Assembly (NCBI GenBank): GCA_023264915.1
Contig: JAHFUU010000165.1
Coordinates: 1 to 6,316, forward strand
DNA length: 6,316 nucleotides
Reading direction: 5' to 3'
Source of the DNA: Microthrixaceae bacterium
Lineage (GTDB): Bacteria; Actinomycetota; Acidimicrobiia; Acidimicrobiales; Acidimicrobilacustridaceae
A program made the translations under genes and the position numbers. This document shows positions 1 to 6,316 of this stretch, one piece after another (within the stretch, counting starts at the first letter, position 1; each line of letters begins with the position of its first letter). The notes under the pieces were generated by a model. That model was not told the DNA's origin. It did not search any database and was given only the letters and a program-made list of their open reading frames with translations.

Positions 1-1878
1 GGATTCGATGAGCAGCTCTACGCGTGGGACGCCAAGACCGGCCAGGCCGTGAAGGCGCCGCGGGGGACCTTGCGCTGGGGCGACGTCGAGCCCGCCATGT
101 CGGGCACCTTCACGGTCGAGACGTTGTCGGGGCCCCGCGAGCTCACCACTGTGTACTCGTTGATGGTCGAACGCCTCGAGGGCTTCACTCCCGAGTCGGC
201 CGAGCAGACATGTGGCATCGACGCCGATGTGATCCGCTCGCTCGCCCTCAAGATCGCCACCAAGCGAACCAACATCTTGGGTTCGCTCAACGCCGCCTCC
301 AAGCACTACCACGGAGATCTGATCGAGCGTTCACAGATCCTGCTCCTTGCGCTGACGGGGAACTGGGGCCGTCAAGGCACCGGTGTGAGGGCCTGGACGA
401 CCGGCTTCCTCGACGGGATGATGCCGTTCTTCTTGAAGACCGAGCGGGGTCCGACCCAGACGGCCAACATGCTCGACATGGCCGACATGATGAACGAGTC
501 GATGCTTGCCAACGACCCGACGCTCACCAGCAAGATCCTGGCTGTCGAGCAGGCCCGCAACTCCGACACGATGGGATTCGTGCCCCCGGTGTTCTTCTGG
601 TACCGCTTCTGCGGCTACCGCGATGCCTGGAACCGCTCTGAGTGGCACGACCCGTCGATGCAGCGCCCCTTCGACGAGTACTTCCAAGAAGCCGTCGACG
701 AGGGGTGGTGGGCGACCGTCGAGGTCCCCAAGGAGACCCAGCCTCCCCGGGTGCTGATCGAGTGCGGTGGAAACGTGCTGCGTCGAACCCGTGGCGGATC
801 GCGCCGCCTGCTCGAGCACCTGTGGCCGCAGTTGAAGATGACCGTGGCGATGGACGTGCGGATGAGCGCGACGGCCCTGCACTCAGACATCGTGTTGCCG
901 ATGGCCCAGCAGTACGAGAAGCTCGGCTTCGGCATCCCGAGCACCCATGTGATGAACCTCACCTTCGGCGACAAGGCTGTCGAGCCTGCCGGTGAGGCCG
1001 TGAACGAGTGGGAAGGCTTCCGGCGTCTTGCCGAGAAGGTCCAGCAGCGGGCCAAGGAGCGCGGCGTCGGAGCCAAGTTCGACATCCGCGGGCGGAGCTT
1101 TGACCCCTCTACCGCGCATGACTTCTTCACGGCGAACGGCCACTGGGTCGACGAGGAGGTCATCATGGACGAGATCCTCCGCGACACGGCGCTGGTGGGC
1201 ACCATCGTCGAGGGAGCGAGCCTGGCCGACATCCGCAAGAACGGCTTCTACCGCTGGCAGAGCCTCGGCATGACCGCCAGAGCTGTGGCCCAGGCGACTG
1301 ACCCTCGACCCGACGAGACGTTCGTGCCCTTCCGCAAGCACGTCGAGGACGGCGAGCCTTACCCGACGCTCTCACGCCGGTCGCAGTTCCTCATCGATCA
1401 CCCGTGGTTCATCGAGGCCGACGAGCACCTGCCGATCCACAAGGACCCACCCAAGATCGGCGGCGACCACCCTTTCCAGGTCTCAAGCGGCCACAACCGC
1501 TGGAGCATCCACTCGCTCAACATGGCGAACCCGCTGATGCTCGAGACCCACAGGGGCCAGCCACACATCGTGATCAACGACGACGACGCAAAGGAGCTCG
1601 GCGTCGACGACCACGACCTGGTCCGCGTCTACAACGACTGCGGTGAGTACAAGGTCGCCGTCAAGATCTCCTCGGGGGCGCGCCCGGGTCAGGTCATCAT
1701 GTACAACGGCTTTGACAACTTCCAGTTCCCGGACTGGGCGGGGCCCAACGACGCCGAGCCGGGCATGATCAAGTGGCTGCACCTCGCCGGCGGGTACGGT
1801 CACCTCAAGTACTGGGGAACAGAGTGGCAGCCGTGCCCGGTGATGCGCAACACCCATGTATCCATCGAGAGAGCCTGA
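1..1878 (+). CDS. Molybdopterin oxidoreductase catalytic subunit, C-terminal 625 residues (type II DMSO reductase family, EbdA/steroid C25 dehydrogenase-like), 5' partial
   Basis: The frame is open from base 1, so the GTG at 49 is not the start; the gene begins upstream of the window and ends at TGA 1876-1878. Fragment residues 119-131 (TGNWGRQGTGVRAW region) match the conserved turn of bis-MGD enzymes. Residues 250-310 hold the cofactor-binding core, with ECGGNVL at 254-260, SDIVLP at 295-300 and YEKLG at 305-309. Residues 490-625 form the molydopterin dinucleotide-binding domain, with GHNRWSIHS at 497-505, RGQP at 518-521, a DDDA/GVDDHDLVRVYND block at 527-546 and RPGQV at 561-565. The WSIH signature, the RGxP motif and the WQP...ERA ending resemble ethylbenzene and steroid C25 dehydrogenase alpha subunits, which hydroxylate C-H bonds with water and pass electrons to an Fe-S beta and a haem gamma subunit. 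About 300 or more N-terminal residues are missing by family length (about 950-980), so any Tat signal, the Fe-S motif and the Asp molybdenum ligand cannot be checked. The superfamily is sure; the subgroup is an inference and the substrate is unknown. A reductase of the same clade (chlorate, selenate or DMS type) is the main alternative. Confidence 0.8.
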   Translation, partial: GFDEQLYAWDAKTGQAVKAPRGTLRWGDVEPAMSGTFTVETLSGPRELTTVYSLMVERLEGFTPESAEQTCGIDADVIRSLALKIATKRTNILGSLNAASKHYHGDLIERSQILLLALTGNWGRQGTGVRAWTTGFLDGMMPFFLKTERGPTQTANMLDMADMMNESMLANDPTLTSKILAVEQARNSDTMGFVPPVFFWYRFCGYRDAWNRSEWHDPSMQRPFDEYFQEAVDEGWWATVEVPKETQPPRVLIECGGNVLRRTRGGSRRLLEHLWPQLKMTVAMDVRMSATALHSDIVLPMAQQYEKLGFGIPSTHVMNLTFGDKAVEPAGEAVNEWEGFRRLAEKVQQRAKERGVGAKFDIRGRSFDPSTAHDFFTANGHWVDEEVIMDEILRDTALVGTIVEGASLADIRKNGFYRWQSLGMTARAVAQATDPRPDETFVPFRKHVEDGEPYPTLSRRSQFLIDHPWFIEADEHLPIHKDPPKIGGDHPFQVSSGHNRWSIHSLNMANPLMLETHRGQPHIVINDDDAKELGVDDHDLVRVYNDCGEYKVAVKISSGARPGQVIMYNGFDNFQFPDWAGPNDAEPGMIKWLHLAGGYGHLKYWGTEWQPCPVMRNTHVSIERA

Positions 1879-1947
1879 CAGCGACGGGTTGGCTGCGTTC
1901 ACCAGCCGGCCGGCGTGGGCCTGCTAGCCAAGGGAGTGCCGATCGGG

Positions 1948-3591
1948 TCAGGCCCGAACGATCGGGCCGCCACCGGCGGCGATGGCGTCGGTGAGGCGGT
2001 CGCGGATGGCGAACTTCTGCACCTTGCCGCTACCGGTCATCGGGACATCGTCGGGGCTGAGCAACAAGATGCCTCTCGGGCGCTTGTAGCCGGGGAGGTG
2101 CTCCTTGCAGTGATCGAGAACGACCGACTCGTCAAGGGGTGCCTCTGACACGAGCGCGGCACCCACCACCTCGCCCCTGGCCCTGTCGGCGATTGCGAAC
2201 ACGTATGCGGCTCTGACGCCATGGATGCCACAGAGGGTGGACTCGATGTCAGCTGGCGCGACGTTGATTCCACCGGTCTTGATGACGTCCTTGATCCGCC
2301 GCTCGTAGTGGACTCGCCCGTCGGCGTCCACAAAGCCGAGATCGCCGGAGTGGAAGAACCCCTCGGCGTCGAAGGTCTCGGCGGGATCGACCTTGTAGTA
2401 GCGGCGCATGACAGTTGGGCCCTTCACGCATATCTCGCCGCTGGTCCCCTCGGGGAGCCGCTCGCCGGTTTCCGGGTCGACGATCTTCATCTCGTTGCCA
2501 GGCATCAGGTGTCCCTGGGTCTGGAGGCGCACGTCGAGAGGGTCGGTCGCAGGCGTGCACGAGAACGCAGTCGCGGTCTCGGTCATGCCGTACATGTTCA
2601 CCCCACCGACGCCGTCATCAGGCGGGTTCTCCAGCAGGAACTCATAAGGGGCGGTGCCCTTGTGCAGCTTGGAGTGGTCGCGCGACTTCCAGTCAGGGTG
2701 GTCCATGAGCTGGGTGAGCTGGTGGGGCCAGAGGTGCCAGGTGGTTGCACCCTCGCGCTCGATCAGCTCGATCGATTCGCCCGGATCGAAGCTCGGCTGC
2801 AGGATCAGGGAGGCGCCGTGTGAGAGCGTTCCGAGCATCACGTTGATGCATCCCGCGGAGAAGAACAGGGGGAAGTAAGCCCACACCACGTCGTCAGGGT
2901 CGAGGCGCTGGAGATCACCGATCTGGTGACCGTTGCGCGCCAACGCATCGTGGGTCAACAGGACACCCTTGGGCCGAGCTGTCGTACCGGAGGTCGCCAG
3001 CAGGTATGCCTCGTCCTCGGGATCCACCTCGGCTCGTAGCTGCGCGAGGAGCGGGGCAGGGACGCTCTCACCCGCCCCGATGAACTCGTCCCAGCTCGAG
3101 CAGGCTCGTGGAAGATCGGTCTCGCCGCGCACGATGACCGAACGCAGGGCCGGCAGCCTCTCGGAGTAGATCGCGCCCGGATGGCACGAGCCCAGCGCGG
3201 GCACGAGCCCGCAGAGGCCGCCCAGGTAGTCGTTGGCCATGAACCGTGCCGACATCAACAGAGCGGACACGTCGCCCTGGCGGAGAAGGTGCTCGAGATC
3301 GTCTACGTGTGAGAACGTGCTGACGGGAACCAGGATCGCGCCGATCCCTGTGACCGACAGTGCCGCGATGACCCAGTCCGGTTGGTTCTCCATGCACAGG
3401 CCGACGCGGGTGCCCTTGCCCACGCCACACGCCACGAGCGCGCGGGAGCAGTCCTCGACGCGCTCAGACAGCTGGCCATAGGTGATGTGCTCGCTCACCG
3501 TCGTCAGGGCCACCCGGTCTGGGTGCGCCTCGACGCTTGTAGCCAGCAGCGCTGGGAGGGTCCTCGCGTACCGGCAGGATGGATCAGTCAT
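1948..3591 (-). CDS. AMP-forming acyl-CoA synthetase (ANL superfamily, fatty-acid--CoA ligase type), 547 aa
   Basis: The enzyme adenylates a carboxylic acid with ATP and then transfers the acyl group to CoA; it is probably cytosolic. All core motifs are present. The phosphate-binding loop is SGTTARPKG at 201-209, with Ala where Gly is usual. YGMTE is at 334-338, the GHLMPGNEMKI block at 360-370, and HSGDLG at 414-419 with the ribose-binding Asp at 417. The hinge RIKDVIKTGG is at 432-441, and MTGSGKVQK at 518-526 carries the catalytic Lys523. The length is usual for the family and no frame break is seen. The ATG at 3591 is preceded by a modest Shine-Dalgarno, and the N-terminus opens with the expected TLPALLATSVEAHPDRVAL and TYGQL blocks. 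It lies 25 bases after the stop of the CoA-transferase gene on the same strand, so the two are probably co-transcribed. The substrate is not readable from the sequence; medium or long chain acids, aromatic acids or steroid side-chain acids are all possible. The family call is near certain. Confidence 0.95.
   Translation of the reverse strand: MTDPSCRYARTLPALLATSVEAHPDRVALTTVSEHITYGQLSERVEDCSRALVACGVGKGTRVGLCMENQPDWVIAALSVTGIGAILVPVSTFSHVDDLEHLLRQGDVSALLMSARFMANDYLGGLCGLVPALGSCHPGAIYSERLPALRSVIVRGETDLPRACSSWDEFIGAGESVPAPLLAQLRAEVDPEDEAYLLATSGTTARPKGVLLTHDALARNGHQIGDLQRLDPDDVVWAYFPLFFSAGCINVMLGTLSHGASLILQPSFDPGESIELIEREGATTWHLWPHQLTQLMDHPDWKSRDHSKLHKGTAPYEFLLENPPDDGVGGVNMYGMTETATAFSCTPATDPLDVRLQTQGHLMPGNEMKIVDPETGERLPEGTSGEICVKGPTVMRRYYKVDPAETFDAEGFFHSGDLGFVDADGRVHYERRIKDVIKTGGINVAPADIESTLCGIHGVRAAYVFAIADRARGEVVGAALVSEAPLDESVVLDHCKEHLPGYKRPRGILLLSPDDVPMTGSGKVQKFAIRDRLTDAIAAGGGPIVRA
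1951..1968. terminator. Candidate GC-rich hairpin at the convergent junction, no T-run
   Basis: GGCCCGA (1951-1957) pairs perfectly with TCGGGCC (1962-1968) across the 4-base loop ACGA. It lies 72 bases past the stop of the molybdoenzyme gene and inside the last codons of the facing ligase gene, just before its stop. CCCGA (1953-1957) can pair instead with TCGGG (1943-1947) across a 5-base loop, so two mutually exclusive stems exist. No T-tract follows on either strand, so it is not a classical intrinsic terminator. T-poor stem structures have been proposed to end transcription in actinobacteria, which makes a two-way terminator between the convergent genes plausible but unproven. The rest of the gap, 1879-1947, holds only a GCCGGCCGGC palindrome at 1905-1914 and no gene. 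Confidence 0.35.
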
Positions 3592-3598
3592 GGGAAGG

Positions 3599-3603
3599 CC
3601 TTC
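3599..3603 (-). promoter_or_regulatory. Likely Shine-Dalgarno of the acyl-CoA synthetase gene
   Basis: On the minus strand GAAGG (3603 to 3599) sits 7 bases before the ATG at 3591, inside the 25-base gap between the transferase stop (TAG, 3619-3617) and the ligase start. It is weaker than the site in front of the transferase gene. The gap is too short for a normal promoter plus leader, which supports co-transcription. Confidence 0.5.
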
Positions 3604-3616
3604 AGATCGGGCCCGT

Positions 3617-5980
3617 CTACACGAGAACGCCCTGTTGGATCAGTGCCTCGATCTCGTCGTTGGGCAGACCGAGCAGGTCACCGAAGACGTAGCTGTTGTG
3701 CTCGCCGAGGGCAGGTGTCGGACGGGTGACAGCGGCCGGGGTGCGGGTGAGCAACCACGGGGTGGCGTAGATATTGCACGGATCAAATCCGTCGTAGTCG
3801 TGTTCGACGCGAAAGCCGCGCTCGGTGAAGTGGGGGTGCTCGTCACGCTCATCGAGCTCGAGCAACGGGGCTGCTGGGACCCCTGCTGCTGCGAGCCTGT
3901 CGGCCGCGTCGTCGCGGTCAAGACCCGAGACCCATTCCGAGATCGTCTTGTCGATCTCTGCTGCCCGCTCGCGCCGACCTTCGGCTGAGCCCAGCGAACG
4001 GTCCGAGATCCACGAACTGGCGCCGACGACGCGGGCCAGCGCATGCCATTCCGTCTCGTCCCTGACCGCGAGGGCCACCCAGCGGTCCTCGCCACGCGCG
4101 GCATAGAGGCCATGGGGGAACAGGCGCGGATGGGTGTTGCCTTGTGGCCCCGCGACCGACCCGGTGAGCTGGTAGTCGAGCAGGGCCTGGCCCACGGTGG
4201 CAGCAGACGAGTCGATCTGGCTGACATCGACGAACTGGCCCTCCCCGGTCCGCTCGCGGTGCTCGAGCGCGGCGAGAGCGCCTATGGCGGCTTGGATCGC
4301 CATGGTCGTGTCGCCGAGGCCGAAGGGCAACAGCCCGGTCGAGACTCCCTCCTCGGGGTAGCCGACCATCAGCTCGAGCCCCGAGTAGCCGGTCGCGATC
4401 GAAGCGAACCCGCGCATCGAGCTGAGCGGACCATGCTGGCCGGCCATGCTCATCGACACGACGATGATGTTGGGGTTCGCCTCGCGCAGATCCTCATAGC
4501 CCAGGCCGTTCTTGGCCATCACGCCCGCAGCGAAGTTGTCCATGACTATGTCAGCGCTCTTGGCCAGCTCTCGGGTCAGCCGTGACCCCTCGGGATGGGC
4601 CACGTTGAAGGTGGCAGACAGCTTCGAGCGGTTGTTGTGGCAGAAGAAGAAGGATGTGTAGTCCAGGAACCGCATGAGGTCCTGGCGTTTGGCCGTCTCG
4701 ATGCGGATCACCTCGGCTCCCATGTCGGCGAGAACCTGGCCAGCCATCGGGCCGGCCCAGTTCCAGCCGAACTCGAGGACGCGGACGCCCTCTAGGGCGC
4801 GGCGGGGCGCTTTGGCCGCGGGCAGCGAGATGGGTGCCGGGCGAGGAGTGTCGGCACGAGATCCTGACAGTGACGGGCCCGGACCGGTGATCGAGGTCGG
4901 GGTCACCGACATGAGGTACCCGGGCTTGGGGATCCTCACGGGATGGCCGTCGATGTCGATGTCGGCGAAGAGGTCACGGAACTCGAACTGCTCGCTCGCG
5001 AGCACCTCGTCTGCGGTCTGTGCGATCCCCATCACGATGCCCTCTGCCACAGCCATGTCGAGCAGCTCGCGCCGGGTGTAGCCCTTCAGCCATTCCTGGA
5101 AGTGGTCATGGGCCGGCTTCGCGTCGACCAGACCGAGGTAGATCGAGTCGCTGGCGTGCTTGTCCTTGGCCCACTTGGGGTTGTCCATGAGCGCCAGGAA
5201 CGCCTCCCACTGCTTGGGGGTCTGCGAAGCGATGCACACGAAGCCGTCTGAGCATGCGAAGAACCCGGTGGGGTAGGGCGCACCGCCCATCAAGGTGCCA
5301 TAGCGTTGCCACTTGTTCCCGTTCTTGGCTGACACCAGGTACATGCCACCGACCATGTAGCCCATGACTTGTGCCGTGGATATGTCGATGCTCTGGCCCC
5401 GACCCGAGGACCGGCGCTCGTGCAGGGCACACAGGGCGGCGGCTGCGCCATGCAGCCCGGCCTGGTAGTCGGCCTGCTCGAAGGGGATCCGCAGCGGGCT
5501 GCGATCCGCGGATCCGAGGCCGAGCGGCAGCGAGCTGGCTGCCTGCGCGGTCAGGTCTGTGCCCAGCCGCCCAGACCACTCACCGGTGCGACCGTACGGC
5601 GAGATCGACACGGTTATCAGATGGGGATGGCGCTCCTCGATCGGCACGAAGTCCAATCCGAGCTGCGTCCGAGGGCCGGGGTCCAGGTTCTCGACGAACA
5701 GGTCAGACCCAGAGAGCTGGTCGTGCAGCCAGGCGATCCCCTCGCTCGTGTCCAAGTCCTTGATAGCCCCGCTCTTGCCCGCGTTGAGGAAGTTGAACAG
5801 GCCGCTGTGCTCGGGGTCGGGATCTCCGGCAGGGAACGGGCCGTCTGTCCGGGAAGGATCTCCACGAGGATGCTCGACCTTGACCACCTCGGCGCCAAGA
5901 TCCGCGAACAGGCGCGCGCAGAACGGCGCTGAGACGTCGGTCCCGACCTCGACCACGCGCAAGCCGTCGAGTGCGCCCAT
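3617..5980 (-). CDS. Tandem two-domain family III CoA-transferase (CaiB/BaiF), 787 aa
   Basis: Family III CoA-transferases move CoA between carboxylic acids (for example formyl-CoA, carnitine-CoA, bile acid-CoA) or racemise alpha-methylacyl-CoA; single-domain members have about 400 residues. This protein carries two complete copies joined by a Pro/Ala/Ser-rich linker at about 362-393. Domain 1 (about 3-360) has ADLGAEVVKVEHPRGD at 26-41, PYGRTGEWSG at 128-137, and Asp171 (QADYQAG), which aligns by motif with the catalytic Asp of the family, followed by SGRGQSIDIS at 192-201. Domain 2 (about 395-787) repeats this order: ADMGAEVIRIE at 418-428, AGQHGPLS at 513-520, Asp557 (GLGDTTMAI) and TGEGQFVDVS at 578-587. 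Both copies keep the Asp, so both may be active, and the fusion could fold as an internal heterodimer of the interlocked type known for this family. Double-length members also occur in mycobacteria, as I recall. I chose the ATG at 5980 rather than the adjacent GTG at 5983 because of its better ribosome-site spacing. The start overlaps the upstream stop by one base. The acyl substrates are unknown. Confidence 0.93.
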   Translation of the reverse strand: MGALDGLRVVEVGTDVSAPFCARLFADLGAEVVKVEHPRGDPSRTDGPFPAGDPDPEHSGLFNFLNAGKSGAIKDLDTSEGIAWLHDQLSGSDLFVENLDPGPRTQLGLDFVPIEERHPHLITVSISPYGRTGEWSGRLGTDLTAQAASSLPLGLGSADRSPLRIPFEQADYQAGLHGAAAALCALHERRSSGRGQSIDISTAQVMGYMVGGMYLVSAKNGNKWQRYGTLMGGAPYPTGFFACSDGFVCIASQTPKQWEAFLALMDNPKWAKDKHASDSIYLGLVDAKPAHDHFQEWLKGYTRRELLDMAVAEGIVMGIAQTADEVLASEQFEFRDLFADIDIDGHPVRIPKPGYLMSVTPTSITGPGPSLSGSRADTPRPAPISLPAAKAPRRALEGVRVLEFGWNWAGPMAGQVLADMGAEVIRIETAKRQDLMRFLDYTSFFFCHNNRSKLSATFNVAHPEGSRLTRELAKSADIVMDNFAAGVMAKNGLGYEDLREANPNIIVVSMSMAGQHGPLSSMRGFASIATGYSGLELMVGYPEEGVSTGLLPFGLGDTTMAIQAAIGALAALEHRERTGEGQFVDVSQIDSSAATVGQALLDYQLTGSVAGPQGNTHPRLFPHGLYAARGEDRWVALAVRDETEWHALARVVGASSWISDRSLGSAEGRRERAAEIDKTISEWVSGLDRDDAADRLAAAGVPAAPLLELDERDEHPHFTERGFRVEHDYDGFDPCNIYATPWLLTRTPAAVTRPTPALGEHNSYVFGDLLGLPNDEIEALIQQGVLV

Positions 5981-6316
5981 CACGCACCTCTCCTTGGGCT
6001 GGCTGTGGCCCCCGAGCGGCTGGGCGCCTTCTTGGGAACCGAACGACCGGCGGTCCCTGTGCGAGGGGTCTTGCCGGGCGCCTTCCTGGCAGCACTGCCA
6101 GTCCTGCCGGCAGGCCCCTTCCTGGCCTCCGTCGCGGACTTGCGGGTGCCCTTGGCGGCCGGCCGGCGCGCGGCTGAGGTGCCAGCCTTGGCTCGCTTCA
6201 CGGCCTTTGCCCTCTTGGCGGTCCTTGCCGCCGCCTTCTTGGTCGCCCTGGCACCGGTCCCGGCCGCCGCCTTCTTGGTCGCCCTGGCACCGGTCCCGGC
6301 CGCCGCCTTCTTGGTC
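5980..6316 (-). CDS. Lys/Arg/Ala-rich basic C-terminal tail of an unidentified protein, 5' partial
   Basis: The minus-strand frame is open from the right edge of the window to TGA at 5982-5980, giving 111 visible residues. It contains about 33 Ala, 17 Lys and 16 Arg, with one Glu and no Asp. The first 24 visible residues are two copies of TKKAAAGTGARA, followed by a third, diverging TKKAAA start. Tails of this kind are disordered and bind nucleic acid in histone H1-like proteins, in mycobacterial HU (HupB) and at the end of some actinobacterial topoisomerases; polyhydroxyalkanoate-associated PhaF-type proteins have similar ones. No folded domain is visible here, so the protein cannot be named, and an enzyme with a basic tail is also possible. 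A GTG at 6201 could act as a start, but the same composition continues upstream to the edge, so the true start lies outside. Its TGA shares one base with the transferase ATG (TGATG), which indicates one operon and probably coupled translation. Confidence 0.75.
   Translation of the reverse strand, partial: TKKAAAGTGARATKKAAAGTGARATKKAAARTAKRAKAVKRAKAGTSAARRPAAKGTRKSATEARKGPAGRTGSAARKAPGKTPRTGTAGRSVPKKAPSRSGATASPRRGA
5987..5995 (-). promoter_or_regulatory. Strong Shine-Dalgarno of the tandem CoA-transferase gene
   Basis: AAGGAGAGG (5995 to 5987 on the minus strand) ends 6 bases before the ATG at 5980. It lies inside the last codons of the upstream basic-tail gene. The spacing suits the ATG and is too short for the in-frame GTG at 5983, so it decides the start. 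Confidence 0.75.
6227..6316 (-). repeat. 36-bp exact tandem repeat (2.5 copies visible) encoding a 12-residue basic unit
   Basis: Copies at 6227-6262 and 6263-6298 are identical at all 36 bases, and a further 18 bases at 6299-6316 match before the window ends. The unit is a multiple of three and reads as TKKAAAGTGARA in the basic-tail gene, so copy number can change without breaking the frame. Identity at synonymous positions points to recent duplication. The array may continue past the right edge. Confidence 0.9.

Noticed and set aside
49..51. GTG as a possible start of the molybdoenzyme gene
   Set aside because: The same frame is open back to base 1 with family-like sequence (FDEQLYAWDAKTG), and the protein would lack its N-terminal third; the gene is cut by the window edge.
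24..641. Long open frame on the + strand overlapping the molybdoenzyme gene
   Set aside because: It is an Arg/His/Pro-rich shadow frame typical of GC-rich DNA; the other frame has clear family motifs throughout.
1889..1931. TTGGCT / AGCCAA inverted repeat around a GCCGGCCGGC palindrome in the convergent gap
   Set aside because: The stem has only 6 bp with a 31-base loop; it is too weak to call a terminator by itself.
2221..2823. 200-codon + strand open frame opposite the ligase gene
   Set aside because: It is antisense to a fully conserved acyl-CoA synthetase and shows no domain of its own; it is explained by codon bias.
4043..4585. 180-codon + strand open frame opposite the transferase gene
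   Set aside because: It is an antisense shadow of domain 2, with no recognisable motifs or convincing ribosome site.
5485..5515. Inverted repeat GGATCCGC / GCGGATCC with a 15-base loop
   Set aside because: It lies inside the conserved coding stretch just before catalytic Asp171 and follows from Arg, Ser and Asp codons; it has no regulatory context.
5369..5932. 187-codon + strand open frame opposite transferase domain 1
   Set aside because: It is an antisense shadow of a conserved coding region, with no independent support.
6199..6201. GTG as a start giving a 73-residue basic protein
   Set aside because: The same Lys/Ala-rich repeat frame continues upstream to the window edge, so this is an internal Val codon.

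Overview
The window is GC-rich, codes densely on both strands, and has no RNA genes, insertion sequences or CRISPR array that I can see. It holds four protein genes. Two are cut by the window edges. The codon use (strong G/C third positions), the lipid-type CoA genes and a long Lys/Ala-rich tail gene fit a high-GC actinobacterium, possibly of the Acidimicrobiia type. That placement is inference; no marker gene is present.

Left part, + strand (1-1878): the C-terminal 625 residues of a molybdopterin oxidoreductase. Its C-terminal signatures look most like the type II DMSO reductase family catalytic subunits that hydroxylate hydrocarbons with water (ethylbenzene dehydrogenase and steroid C25 dehydrogenase alpha). 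The N-terminal part, with the Fe-S motif and the molybdenum ligand, lies outside the window. A convergent junction of 69 bases follows (1879-1947), and a compact GC-rich hairpin overlaps the end of the facing gene.

Middle and right part, - strand (read right to left from 6316 to 1948): three tightly packed genes that look like one operon. First comes the end of a very basic Lys/Arg/Ala-rich protein with a 12-residue tandem repeat. Its stop codon overlaps by one base the start of a 787-residue protein made of two fused family III (CaiB/BaiF) CoA-transferase domains. After 25 bases follows a 547-residue AMP-forming acyl-CoA synthetase.

Taken together, the ligase and the transferase would activate carboxylic acids as CoA thioesters, by ATP and by CoA exchange respectively. 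The molybdoenzyme could introduce the oxygen that starts breakdown of a hydrocarbon or sterol side chain. A shared pathway is a hypothesis drawn from neighbourhood only: the molybdoenzyme is transcribed towards the CoA genes, not with them. There is no stretch of more than 300 bases without a gene.
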